Shown here: positions 1-9,858 of the stretch, piece after piece | Layout: each line of letters begins with the position of its first letter | Numbering within the stretch: the stretch's first letter is position 1 | NCBI RefSeq assembly: GCF_017948245.1 | Contig: NZ_CP072865.1 | Span: 3,497,501 to 3,561,500 of the forward strand | Length of the DNA: 64,000 nucleotides | Direction of reading: 5' to 3' | From: Rhizobium sp. NLR16a | GTDB lineage: Bacteria > Pseudomonadota > Alphaproteobacteria > Rhizobiales > Rhizobiaceae | The notes under the pieces: model-generated | Database searches by the model: none | Told to the model about the DNA's origin: nothing | Seen by the model: the letters and a program-made list of their open reading frames with translations, nothing else | Made by a program: the position numbers and the translations under genes

Positions 1-772
1 GGCTCTTCTTCAGCGCATCCATGATGTTGATGACGTTGCCGGTCGATTTTTCCGGTGCGGTTTTTTTGGCAGGCGCTGCCTTCTTCAGGCTCTTCTGTTT
101 GCCGCGGATCATCGATTTCAGGCGCTTTTGGATCGGGTCCTGCACCATGGCCGGGCTCCAATCCTTCGTCTCTTCCTTCACCAGCCGCTTCATCAGCGTC
201 AGCAGCTTGCTGTCGATCTCCGCCTTGTCGTCGATTTCGGCCGACGGTTCGCGCACCTCGTCGCCATAGCGCAGGGTCCAGAGCACGATGCCCTTGCCTT
301 GCGGCTCCAGGAGCACGGCACGCTCGCGCCGATAGAGAACCAGGCGGGCAATGCCGACGACGTCGTTTGCCTTCATCGCCTCGCGGATGACGCAGAAGGC
401 TTCCACGCCGACTTTGTCCTCCGGCGCCAGGAAATGCGGCTTGTCGTACCACACCCAATCGATCGAGCCACGCGGTACGAAGCTGTCGATATCGATGGTG
501 CGGGTGCTGTCGAGCCCGACTTCCTCGATCTCCTCGTCTTCGAGAAGAACATAATCGTCCTCGCCGCGCGGATAGCCCTTGACCTGGTCCCTGTCGGCCA
601 CTGGTTTATGGGTAACGCTGTCGACATAGCGGCTTTCGACCCGGTTTTTCGTCTGGCGATTGAGGACGTGGAAACGCAACTTGTTGCTTTCGGTCGTTGC
701 CGGCGTCAGCGAGACGGCGGCGGTGACGAGCGAGAGCTTGAGATAACCTTTCCAGAACGCCTGACGTGCCAC
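1..772 (-). CDS. ku: Ku protein, DNA end-binding (3' end beyond window)
   Basis: Bacterial Ku homodimers bind double-strand DNA ends and recruit the ligase LigD for non-homologous end joining. The minus-strand reading begins at a GTG (772) preceded by GGGAGGGC and reads MARQAFWKGYLKLSLVT, the typical rhizobial Ku opening, followed by the Ku core beta-barrel (about residues 10-190; RFHVLNRQT, PRGSIDWVWYDKPHFLAP). The last visible residues are Lys/Ala rich (GKQKSLKKAAPAKKTAPEKS), matching the basic C-terminal tail of rhizobial Ku. About 257 codons are visible and the stop lies outside the window. Rhizobia usually carry several Ku and LigD genes; a ligD neighbour beyond base 1 is expected from family knowledge but cannot be seen here. 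Confidence 0.9.
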   Translation of the reverse strand, partial: MARQAFWKGYLKLSLVTAAVSLTPATTESNKLRFHVLNRQTKNRVESRYVDSVTHKPVADRDQVKGYPRGEDDYVLLEDEEIEEVGLDSTRTIDIDSFVPRGSIDWVWYDKPHFLAPEDKVGVEAFCVIREAMKANDVVGIARLVLYRRERAVLLEPQGKGIVLWTLRYGDEVREPSAEIDDKAEIDSKLLTLMKRLVKEETKDWSPAMVQDPIQKRLKSMIRGKQKSLKKAAPAKKTAPEKSTGNVINIMDALKKS

Positions 773-863
773 GACTGTCCTGCCCTCCCGGACCGATGGA
801 ACTTGGCAGTCAACGGCAAAACCGGCCTTTGGTTCCGGGCCTGGCATACCGGGATTACTTGGT

Positions 864-2009
864 TCAGATCGAGAGATACCGCTTCTGCCACGGCAGCATC
901 TTTTCCTGCCATGCGCGCGGCGTGAACTCGTCATAAGCGGTCTCGGCGATCGCCAGCATCCAATTGCGGCCCTTGCGGGCCAACAGCACGCAGGACAATT
1001 CCATGCCAGGCTCGACGGCAATGGAAGGGCGGTTAGCGCCAGGAATATCCAATCCCTTGTCGCGCCACTGGATGACGATCTCATCGGGCTCGGATGTCCA
1101 TTCACCCGAGGCGACGGAGGCCTTGCCGTCGGTATTGAAGCGGAGCGGCGGCGCCACAAGGTTCAAGAAGCTGCCGTCATTATGGTAATTGCTGTCGATC
1201 TCGCCGGCGGTGCTCTTGCCCTTTCCCGACAGAACCAAGTCCTGGCCGCATCGAATGAATATGTTGCGCCGGAGGCTCCCGGACCATGGACGATTGGCGA
1301 AAAAGGCGATGTCGCAGCCGCTGATGACGTTGTCGTGGATGTCGATGTCCTTGCGAAATGCCCGCTCCTGGTCGGAAAAGCCGCTCAGGCTGATGCCGCG
1401 ATTGTTGTTCTCGATCCAATTGTCATAGACGTGATGGCCGGTACGGTCTGCCTTGTCGCCGATGCCGTAACCGAAGGAATAGTCGTTCATCCTGCCGTCG
1501 CGCATGATGTTGCTGCGCACCACGGCATCGTCGCCGATCGATGAAAAGGAGAAATTCTTGCCGCCGATGAAGTTGTACTCGACGAGATATTTCCGGGTTT
1601 TATCGCAGACCAGGGCGCCTTTGTTCGAGGTGCTCGTCGGCGACTGCAGGAAGAGGTTGCCGCGGATCACCACGTCCGAACTGATATTGTCGTCGCTGTT
1701 CTGATAGGCGAACTGGCAGCAGTCCGCGCCCTCGCCCGGAGCCGCCCCCATACGGTTGTTTTCCAGAAGAACGTTCTTCGTCTTCGTCAGATAAATGCCA
1801 TCGCCCCTGACATTCTCCGTTTCGCAGCGTCTGACGACGAGGTTGCTGCCGTTGTGAAACTTGAAGCCACGAGGCGAGTTCTTGACGACGACGTCTTCGA
1901 CCACCGTGTCGGAAAACACCTGATAGGCGACGCCGATATCCTCTGCACCGTCGATGACCTCAGCCCGGGTGGACGCGCCGTGAACTTTTTTTCGCAGGAC
2001 TGCGGGCAT
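864..2009 (-). CDS. Right-handed parallel beta-helix repeat protein
   Basis: About 381 aa. The middle is a run of degenerate 20-25 residue repeats (VVEDVVVKNSPRGFKF, NVLLENNRMG, DVVIRGNLFL, DIDIHDNVISG, LRRNIFIRCG), the pattern of pectate-lyase-like parallel beta-helix proteins that bind or cleave polysaccharides. No catalytic residues can be assigned. The ATG at 2009 has GGAG five bases upstream, but there is no signal peptide, which is unusual for this fold. In the same frame upstream an ATG with AAGGAT (about 2085) opens a 14-codon reading closed by TGA about 45 bases before 2009. The original N terminus may therefore have been lost or interrupted. Substrate unknown. Confidence 0.7.
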   Translation of the reverse strand: MPAVLRKKVHGASTRAEVIDGAEDIGVAYQVFSDTVVEDVVVKNSPRGFKFHNGSNLVVRRCETENVRGDGIYLTKTKNVLLENNRMGAAPGEGADCCQFAYQNSDDNISSDVVIRGNLFLQSPTSTSNKGALVCDKTRKYLVEYNFIGGKNFSFSSIGDDAVVRSNIMRDGRMNDYSFGYGIGDKADRTGHHVYDNWIENNNRGISLSGFSDQERAFRKDIDIHDNVISGCDIAFFANRPWSGSLRRNIFIRCGQDLVLSGKGKSTAGEIDSNYHNDGSFLNLVAPPLRFNTDGKASVASGEWTSEPDEIVIQWRDKGLDIPGANRPSIAVEPGMELSCVLLARKGRNWMLAIAETAYDEFTPRAWQEKMLPWQKRYLSI

Positions 2010-2231
2010 CGGATCTCCATCGACGCGGTTACCGCAGCGCCGCGCATCGTCTCAGATGCGCCAAGGGTGCGGCTGGGCTTTGAGCTGCTGCAGCATTATC
2101 CTTAAATCAATTCCGATCTAAGACATACGCAGTCGCGTCGAATTAATGCAGGGCATGTGGCAGGAGTTTGACGGCCTGCCTCGACTTTGCACGCCGCCAT
2201 GCGACCTCAGAGGCCCACGCCTTGCGATCGG

Positions 2232-3237
2232 TCACCGCGTTTCGAGTATCCGCATCAACCGGCCGCGATAGCTGTCCAGGATAACGGCAAGCACGATGAC
2301 GGCGCCGATGACGATCGGCTTGATGTTGTCGTCGGCGCCCAGCAGCTGCAATCCCGTCGACAGCACCTGCAGAATGCAGGCACCGACCAGCGTTCCGACA
2401 ATCGAGCCCTTGCCGCCCGAGAGGCTGGTTCCGCCGATAATGACCGCGGCGATGGCGTTCAACTCATAGCCGATGCCCGCAACCGGGCTGCCGACATTGA
2501 GGCGAAGCAGGTAAACCATGGCTGCGATGCCGGCGGTCAGGCCCGAGATGGTGAACACCGCGATCTTGTAGCGTTTCGGCTCATGCCCCGACAGCCGCAC
2601 AGCCTCTTCGTTGGTGCCGATCGCGAAGACGAAACGTCCGAACACGGTATAACGCAGGACGAACCAGCCGGCGAGGACGACGATGATGGCAATCAGGAAG
2701 ATCGACGGGAAGACGCCCCAGAAGATCAGGTTTCCGAAATCCACGAAAGGCTGCGGCAGGCCGGTGATGGTGGAGTTGTCGCTGACGACGCGGGCCAGGC
2801 CGCTGGCGACATTCAGCATGCCGAGCGTGACGATGAAGGACGGCAGTTTCCACTTTTCGCAGACCCAGCCGTTGATGGCGCCAAGGATCGCGCCGGTGCC
2901 CATCGAGGCGAGCGAAGCGAGCACGATCGCCTGCCAGGGCGAGAGCCTGGGGTCGATCATGATCGTCGCGCCGATGACCGTGCATAGCGCCAGCAGCGAG
3001 CCGACCGAGAGGTCGATGCCGCCGACCAGGATGACGAAGGTCATGCCCGAGGCAAGCACGGTGTTGATGGCAATCTGCACGAAGATTTTCAGGAAATTCT
3101 CAGGCGTCGCGAAATACGGCGCCGTCGCCGAGAAGAAGGCGACGATCAGGACGAGGGCGATGGCAACGCCTGCCTCTTTCATCGAGATCCGGATCAGCTT
3201 GTCCCAGAAGCCCGTCTCTTTCGCTTCGACCTTGGTT

Positions 3238-3254
<17 letters not shown>
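2232..3254 (-). CDS. Sugar ABC transporter permease (RbsC/BPD_transp_2 type)
   Basis: About 340 aa inner-membrane permease of a ribose/xylose-type uptake system. The start chosen is the GTG at 3254 (VSGNIETK), with AAGGAG seven bases upstream; it overlaps the end of the ATPase gene by 17 bases, indicating translational coupling. About eight to ten hydrophobic segments are visible. The family loop is present: GIDLSVGSLLAL near residue 90 and AAVIIGGTSLSGGKGSIVGT near residue 280. A longer in-frame reading to 3485 exists but would lie inside the ATPase gene and looks non-coding. It is the last gene of the binding protein / ATPase / permease operon. The sugar cannot be named from sequence. Confidence 0.92.
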
Positions 3255-4758
<1,504 letters not shown>

Positions 4759-4875
4759 GTCCCACCTCGTGCATGATCTGTTTGAATTCGAGATGGCCAC
4801 CATCCGAACATGCACACTCCCAAAGGCCCGCAACGAGCCTCATCGGGAGTAGACGCAATCGGTTGGCAGCTGTCA

Positions 4876-4896
4876 GCGCCGGCGGGCAGCCGGCGC
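4876..4896 (-). other. Intercistronic stem-loop after the sugar-binding-protein gene
   Basis: Perfect 8-bp inverted repeat GCGCCGGC / GCCGGCGC with a 5-base loop, 30 bases after the binding-protein stop and about 120 bases before the ATPase start. No T-run follows, so full termination is not implied. In ABC operons such hairpins commonly stabilise the upstream binding-protein mRNA so that it is made in excess (family-level knowledge; inference here). Confidence 0.55.
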
Positions 4897-4925
4897 CTCC
4901 TTTCGTCCTAGCTCGGCAATATCGA

Positions 4926-5912
4926 TTATTTGAGGTCGCCGGCGGTAACGAGCTTGATGTCGGTCTTGACCCAGCCGGTGAATTTTTCGCCGGCCAGTTC
5001 ACGCATACCATAGTCGATGCCCATGACCGCCATCTGCGCGCCATATTGCTCGACAGTGGCAAGCATCTTGCCGTCCTTGATCAGCGGCTGGACCGGCGGG
5101 ATGTTGTCGAAGCCGACAACCTTGATCTTGCCGGCCTGGCCGGTTGCATCGAGAGCCTTGACGACACCGAGCGCCATGGAGTCGTTGGCCGCCATGACAC
5201 CCTGAATATCCTTATATTTGGTCAGAAAGTTCGTCATGACGGTGTTGGCTTCTTCGGTCTCCCAATGGGCGGTCTTGCTGTCGAGAAGCTCGAGCTTGCC
5301 CGACTTGACGGAGGCCATGAAACCTTCCTTGCGCTCCTTGGCATTGTCGGCCTCGGGATTGCCCTCGAGGATGACGACCTTGGCGCCTGGGCCCAGATCC
5401 TTGGCCAGCGCGTCGCCGGCGAGCTTTGCGCCTTCGCGGTTGTCCGGACCGAAGAATGCCAGGTCGATACCGGCTGCCTTCTTGGCATCGGCATCGAGCG
5501 GCACGTCGATGTTGATGACCTTGACACCTGATTTCACGGCCTTCGCAAGCGGCGTCGCCATCGCCTTGGAATCGGCCGGGGCGACGACGATGATGTCGTA
5601 TTTCTGCGTCACGAAGTTTTCGACGGCATCGACCTGGGCGGCAAAATCGCGCTCGTCCTTCATGCCGACGGCCTTGAAGTCGAACTTGTCCTTGTTCTCA
5701 GCCGCATATTTATCGGCGCCGGCCTTCATCTGCTTGAAGAACTCATTCGACAGAGACTTCATGATCAGGCCGACCTTCGGCTTGCCGGCCGCAAAAGCGG
5801 GCGACACGCCGCAAGACAGTGCGAGCACCAACGTGCCGGCAAGTCCAAGCTTCAATGCCGCACGGCGCGGCGTACGCATCAGGACGGAATCACGCTTCGT
5901 AGATTGGGACAT
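4926..5912 (-). CDS. Sugar ABC transporter periplasmic substrate-binding protein (RbsB type)
   Basis: About 328 aa. The start is the ATG at 5912 (MSQSTKRDS), preceded by GGAGGAGAGAA. A basic region (RTPRRAALK) and hydrophobic stretch end at a signal-peptidase site after AFA, about residue 42. The mature protein is a type-I periplasmic binding fold of the ribose/allose group: VGLIMKSLSNEFFKQMKAG at its start, IIVVAPADS, VINIDVPL, GVMAANDSMALGVVKAL and VVGFDNIPP. First gene of the sugar uptake operon. It faces a LacI regulator, with two operator-like sites in the shared upstream region, so it is probably repressed until its sugar is present. The exact sugar is not assignable. Confidence 0.93.
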   Translation of the reverse strand: MSQSTKRDSVLMRTPRRAALKLGLAGTLVLALSCGVSPAFAAGKPKVGLIMKSLSNEFFKQMKAGADKYAAENKDKFDFKAVGMKDERDFAAQVDAVENFVTQKYDIIVVAPADSKAMATPLAKAVKSGVKVINIDVPLDADAKKAAGIDLAFFGPDNREGAKLAGDALAKDLGPGAKVVILEGNPEADNAKERKEGFMASVKSGKLELLDSKTAHWETEEANTVMTNFLTKYKDIQGVMAANDSMALGVVKALDATGQAGKIKVVGFDNIPPVQPLIKDGKMLATVEQYGAQMAVMGIDYGMRELAGEKFTGWVKTDIKLVTAGDLK

Positions 5913-5963
5913 TTCTCTCCTCCGAACGGTTCCGGGCCTATCCTCACCTGAGTGCCTTCGAAA

Positions 5964-5976
5964 TGAACCGTTTCCA
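5964..5976. promoter_or_regulatory. LacI-type operator site 1
   Basis: TGAACCGTTTCCA. On the other strand it reads TGGAAACGGTTCA, an imperfect palindrome with the central CG typical of LacI/GalR operators. It lies about 50 bases upstream of the binding-protein start and is identical over 13 bases to site 2. Confidence 0.6.
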
Positions 5977-6057
5977 ACAGCACTTGGGTAACAACGCCCC
6001 GCAGGATTGTCAAGGCAGCGAAAATGGCCGCATATGGAAGAATGAGGCGCCTGTTGA

Positions 6058-6070
6058 TGAACCGTTTCCA
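6058..6070. promoter_or_regulatory. LacI-type operator site 2
   Basis: Second exact copy of TGAACCGTTTCCA, in the same orientation and 94 bases from site 1, about nine helical turns. This spacing would permit looping by a tetrameric LacI-family protein or separate control of the two divergent promoters (inference). Confidence 0.6.
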
Positions 6071-6215
6071 TTGAATGCCGGCGTTCCTCGTGTTATGCAA
6101 ACGCCGTCAAATTGACTGCGGCCCTTTGACGAAGGCGATGGAGACCATTAGCTGAAGCCTCATCGGGTGCCTCCGCGTCCCCGAGACCCAAAATGAAGGG
6201 ACATATTCTTCCATT

Positions 6216-7223
6216 ATGCCAAAGGTCGGAATTCGAGACGTTGCCAAACTTGCCGGCGTTTCCACCGGGACCGTCTCACGGGTGCTGAATGACCACCCCG
6301 CCGTGACCGATGAACTGAGGGCACGCGTCAGACGCATCATCGACGAACTCGGCTACAGGCCCGACCCGTCGGCCCGAAGCATGCGCAGCAAGGTCAGCCG
6401 GCTCATCGGCATCGTCATTCCCGATCTTACCAATCCGTTCTTCTCGGAACTCGTGCAGTCGGCCGAGCAGGCGGCGGCAAGCCATGGCTATAACATCATC
6501 GTCATGACTTCGTTTGACGATGCGACCAAGGAAGCAGACCGCATAGGTCAGCTGACAAGCCGAAAAGTGGACGGTATCATCCTGGTTCCCAGCAATGATT
6601 TCCATACGCTGAAGCTGCCGAAGGGCTTGCCGATCGTCGTCGTCGACCGCCTCATGCCAGGATATTCCGGGATCGCTTCAAACCACCGGGCGGGCGTGCG
6701 TCTCGGCGTCGAGCATCTCTTGAAGCTCGGCCATCGCCGCATCGGCTTCATCTCGGGACCGAGACATTCCGTGCCTGCCAACGATCGCCTTACAGGTTAC
6801 CTTGACGCCATGGGGCAGCCCGACGACGGCGGACAAACAGGGTCGCCGCTGATCGCAGAGGCGGCTTTCGACTATGAAAGCGGACGATCGGCGGGAAACT
6901 ATCTGCTGGCACGCGCCCGCAGCGAGCGGCCGACAGCCATTTTCGCAAGTTCGGATCAGCAGGCGATCGGCTGCATGAGAGCGGCACATGATCTGGGGAT
7001 ACCGATACCCGCAGCCCTTTCGATCGTCGGATTCGACGGCATCCCGCTCTCGAGCATGACCACGCCGCGCCTGACAACCGTCAAGCAGCCGATCCAAAAG
7101 ATTGCCGCAGCAGCGGTCGCCGTCCTGCTGAACAGGCAACCGACGCCAGACCTCGACCACCCGATCCTGCTCGCTTGCGAGCTTTCGGAGGGGGAAACGA
7201 CCGCTCCCCCGCAACCCGATTGA
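6216..7223 (+). CDS. LacI-family transcriptional regulator
   Basis: 335 aa. The N-terminal DNA-binding helix-turn-helix and hinge (residues 1-60) match the LacI family closely: IRDVAKLAGVSTGTVSRVLN, then RVRRIIDELGYRPDPSARSM. Residues 62-330 form the periplasmic-binding-like effector domain (LIGIVIPDLTNPFFSELVQS, VDGIILVPS, AIFASSDQQAIGCMRAA, SIVGFDGIPLSSM). It is divergently transcribed from the sugar ABC operon, so local control of that operon by the imported sugar is the likely role. The ribosome site is weak (AAGGGA about 14 bases upstream). Confidence 0.93.
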   Translation: MPKVGIRDVAKLAGVSTGTVSRVLNDHPAVTDELRARVRRIIDELGYRPDPSARSMRSKVSRLIGIVIPDLTNPFFSELVQSAEQAAASHGYNIIVMTSFDDATKEADRIGQLTSRKVDGIILVPSNDFHTLKLPKGLPIVVVDRLMPGYSGIASNHRAGVRLGVEHLLKLGHRRIGFISGPRHSVPANDRLTGYLDAMGQPDDGGQTGSPLIAEAAFDYESGRSAGNYLLARARSERPTAIFASSDQQAIGCMRAAHDLGIPIPAALSIVGFDGIPLSSMTTPRLTTVKQPIQKIAAAAVAVLLNRQPTPDLDHPILLACELSEGETTAPPQPD

Positions 7224-7384
7224 GCGCCGGGCCGTTCGTATGGTTTTCCGCTACTACTCACGCGGACGCGAGCTGCGTATCCGTCGCAACGCGCAGCGAT
7301 CCTCCATCACCACAATGACTACTGCCAGCGCTCGGAGCGTGCGCGTCCGACCTCTCGCCGACATTCCGAAGCGAAGGAATGCTG

Positions 7385-7413
7385 TTGACGGATATCCTAC
7401 AAGTGGATATCTC
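7385..7413 (+). promoter_or_regulatory. Candidate promoter/operator of the GntR-led operon
   Basis: TTGACG (7385-7390) is followed, after about 17 bases, by an AT-rich TATCTC-like -10. Overlapping it is GGATATCC (7390-7397) and a second GGATATC (7405-7411), 15 bases apart. Repeated ATATC half-sites at a promoter just upstream of a GntR gene suggest autoregulation. Inference from pattern only. Confidence 0.4.
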
Positions 7414-7447
7414 TCTAACATCTCCATTGCGGACGGAATGAGAACGC

Positions 7448-8179
7448 ATGTCGCTGAAATCCATGAAACCCCTCGCCCGCGCGCCCCTACTTCACGTCTC
7501 GGTGCAGGAAAGCCTGCGGGCCTATATCAGCGACAACGGGTTGAAGCCCGGCACGCTGCTTCCGCCTGAATCCGACCTGGCGAACCAGCTCGGCGTCAGC
7601 CGCAATTCCCTGCGTGAAGGCATCAAGGCGCTGGAATCGCTCGGCGTGCTGGAATCGCGCCGTGGTGTCGGCATCTTCGTCAAGGCATTCTCATTCGAGC
7701 CGCTGCTCGACAATCTCGCTTATGGCCTCGGCGGCGCCTTGCGCCAGATCGAAGAAGTGATCGAGATCCGGCGAACGCTGGAAGTCGGGCTGATCGGCAA
7801 GACGGTTGAGATGATCGGCGACGACGATATTGCCGAGCTGCGCGCCACGGTGGAGCGCATGCGGGTCCATGCGGAACGGGGTCAATCCTTTGCCGACGAA
7901 GACCAGCTTTTCCACACCCTGCTCTTCCGCTGCCAGAACAACGAGACCCTTGCGCGGCTGATCGACGTGTTCTGGCTCGCCTTCTACAAGGCGTCCGATT
8001 TCGTCAACCTCGACAATGTCGACCCCGTCGCCACCTGGAGGGATCACGCGGCGATCGTCGATGCCATCGAGGCAAGGGATGTCGCGGAAGCGCAGAAGCG
8101 CCTGGACCGCCATTATGACGGCATTTCCCGGGTGATCGCAGCCAACAAGAAAAGTGCCAATGTGGGAGGAGCACAATGA
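7448..8179 (+). CDS. GntR-family (FadR/FCD) transcriptional regulator
   Basis: 243 aa. Residues about 12-80 are the GntR winged helix (VQESLRAYISDNGLKPGTLL, then PPESDLANQLGVSRNSLREG, IKALESLGVLESRRGVGIFV). Residues about 95-230 form the all-helical FCD effector domain, with the usual metal-binding Asp/His pattern (DEDQLFHTLLF, WRDHAAIVDAI, HYDGI). Its stop overlaps the start of the ABC binding-protein gene by four bases (ATGA), so it is the first gene of the operon. It probably senses the transported compound or a breakdown product. The ligand is unknown. Confidence 0.92.
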   Translation: MSLKSMKPLARAPLLHVSVQESLRAYISDNGLKPGTLLPPESDLANQLGVSRNSLREGIKALESLGVLESRRGVGIFVKAFSFEPLLDNLAYGLGGALRQIEEVIEIRRTLEVGLIGKTVEMIGDDDIAELRATVERMRVHAERGQSFADEDQLFHTLLFRCQNNETLARLIDVFWLAFYKASDFVNLDNVDPVATWRDHAAIVDAIEARDVAEAQKRLDRHYDGISRVIAANKKSANVGGAQ

Positions 8180-9762
8180 AACGACTGCAAAGACTATCAT
8201 CGGCCATCGCATTGAGTGCCTTGATGGCGACGACCGTTGCCCCGGCCTTCATCGGCCCAGCGAAGGCAGCCACGCTGTCCGGCGGCTTCGATGTCGGCCC
8301 GGGTGGTTTTCAGGGCAATTTCAATCCGCTTGCCGCAACGGGCGGCTTCACATGGCTCAGCGTCTATTTCGAGCCGCTGGTGACCTATGACGCGAAGCTC
8401 GAGAAGGTGGTCGGCCAGCTCGCCTCGTCCTACGAGGTCAGTCCCGACCAATTGACCTACGCCTTCACGCTTGTCGACGCGAAATGGCATGACGGCAAGC
8501 CCTTCACGGCAAAGGACGCCAAGTTCACCATCGAGCTCGCCAAGAACGCCAAGACCGGCTCCGTTCTGGCAGCGCGGCTGAGCGCCGTTTCCTCGGTCGA
8601 GGCCAAGGACGACAACACCCTGATCATCAAGCTCTCCGCCCCGTCCGCAAGCCTGATGGACACCCTGACGAAGGTGATGATGCTGCCGGAACACGCACTT
8701 TCGCAGATCCCGGCCGATCAGCTCGCCAAGAACACATGGTGGTCCACCGCGCCGATCGGCACCGGGCCGTTCAAGTTCAGCAAATATGTCACCGATCAAT
8801 ATGTCGAACTTGTCGCCAATACCGACTACCGAGGCGGCCAACCGGCGCTCGAAAAGATCATCAACCGCTATTTTGCCAATCCGGCAGCGGCGATCGCCGC
8901 ACTTCGTGCCGGCGAAATCCAGTTCACCTACGTCGATTCCAACGATCTGAAGGCCTTCGACAACAACAAGGATTTCCGCGTCATCGAAGGCAACTCCTTC
9001 GTCGTCAACTATCTCGGCTTCAACCACGACTCGCCGATCTGGAAAGATGTTCGGGTCCGTCAGGCAGTGATGTACGCGATCAATCGCGATGCCATCATCC
9101 AGAGCCTTTACGGCGGCGCCGCCGAACCGGCAAACTGCGCCTATGTCGCCGATCAGGTGGTGCCGAAAGGCATCGAGACCTATGCCTATGATCCGGAAAA
9201 GGCCAAGCAGCTGCTGAAGGACGCCGGCTGGGATGAGATCAACGGCAACAAGCCGGTCACCCTGCTGACCTATTACACGACGCCGCTTGCCGCCAATGTC
9301 ATGGCGGCGGTCCAGGCAATGCTCGCCCAGGTCGGCATCAACGTAACGCCGCGTGCCGTCGACACGCCGACCTATAACAGCATCGTGCTCAATCCGACGC
9401 CTGATGTCGCGCAGTTCCAGATGGTCTATGCCGGACTTCAGAACGGCCCGGATCCGGGCAGCATCAATGTCGGCCTCAACGAAAAGCAGATCCCGCCGGC
9501 CGGCCCGAACGTCGCGCGCGTGCGCATGCCGGTGCTGACGGCTGCTCTAGACGCAGCGCTTGGCGAGACGGATGCCGCAAAGCGCTCCGCCCGTTATCAG
9601 GATGTCTGCAAGGTGATGAACAAGGAACTGCCCTGGGGTCCGCTGTGGGTGGCGAAACGATATGGCGTCGCCTCCGCCAGGCTGAAGGACTTCATCTGGA
9701 CGCCCGCTCCCGGTGGCGGCCCTTACCAGGCGCATCCGGAGAAATGGGCGATCGCCGAATAG
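8176..9762 (+). CDS. Peptide/nickel-type ABC transporter substrate-binding protein (SBP family 5)
   Basis: 528 aa. The N-terminal signal peptide (MKRLQRLSSAIALSALMATT) has a cleavage site after AKA near residue 33. The mature protein has the DppA/OppA layout, with the family motifs YEPLVTYD, LVDAKWHDGKPFTAKDAKFT, GTGPFKFSKY, RQAVMYAINRDAIIQSLYGG, and a C-terminal tail ending before the stem-loop. Translationally coupled to the GntR gene and followed by two permeases and two ATPases. Members bind peptides, but also many other solutes; linkage to two DHDPS-family aldolases suggests that a keto- or deoxy-sugar acid or a modified amino acid could be the cargo (inference). Confidence 0.92.
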   Translation: MKRLQRLSSAIALSALMATTVAPAFIGPAKAATLSGGFDVGPGGFQGNFNPLAATGGFTWLSVYFEPLVTYDAKLEKVVGQLASSYEVSPDQLTYAFTLVDAKWHDGKPFTAKDAKFTIELAKNAKTGSVLAARLSAVSSVEAKDDNTLIIKLSAPSASLMDTLTKVMMLPEHALSQIPADQLAKNTWWSTAPIGTGPFKFSKYVTDQYVELVANTDYRGGQPALEKIINRYFANPAAAIAALRAGEIQFTYVDSNDLKAFDNNKDFRVIEGNSFVVNYLGFNHDSPIWKDVRVRQAVMYAINRDAIIQSLYGGAAEPANCAYVADQVVPKGIETYAYDPEKAKQLLKDAGWDEINGNKPVTLLTYYTTPLAANVMAAVQAMLAQVGINVTPRAVDTPTYNSIVLNPTPDVAQFQMVYAGLQNGPDPGSINVGLNEKQIPPAGPNVARVRMPVLTAALDAALGETDAAKRSARYQDVCKVMNKELPWGPLWVAKRYGVASARLKDFIWTPAPGGGPYQAHPEKWAIAE

Positions 9763-9787
9763 GGCGTCACGCATCCTGAGAAGCAAA

Positions 9788-9841
9788 GGGCGGCCGGGTC
9801 ACTGCAGCGCCACGCGTCTTCCGAGGCGCAGTGGCCCGCCC
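9788..9841 (+). other. Long intercistronic stem-loop between binding-protein and permease genes
   Basis: Interrupted inverted repeat with outer arms GGGCGG / CCGCCC, middle arms CACTGC / GCAGTG and inner arms GCGCC / GGCGC. It folds into one long GC-rich hairpin in the only sizeable gap of the operon, just after the binding-protein stop. No T-run follows. It likely limits 3' decay of the binding-protein mRNA or attenuates downstream expression (inference). Confidence 0.55.
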
Positions 9842-9858
9842 GCACGGGAACGGAATTC

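Larger units (their letters stand above)
5913..6215. promoter_or_regulatory. Divergent control region, sugar operon / LacI regulator
   Basis: 303 bases between two divergent starts. It contains two same-orientation copies of a 13-base LacI-type site (listed separately) and an AT-rich, promoter-like segment before each gene. No RNA gene or coding reading was seen. The arrangement suggests that one repressor controls both directions. Confidence 0.6.

Noticed and set aside
2187..2987. 266-codon plus-strand reading over the sugar permease
   Set aside because: Composition dominated by Asp, Arg and Gln; antisense to a clear permease.
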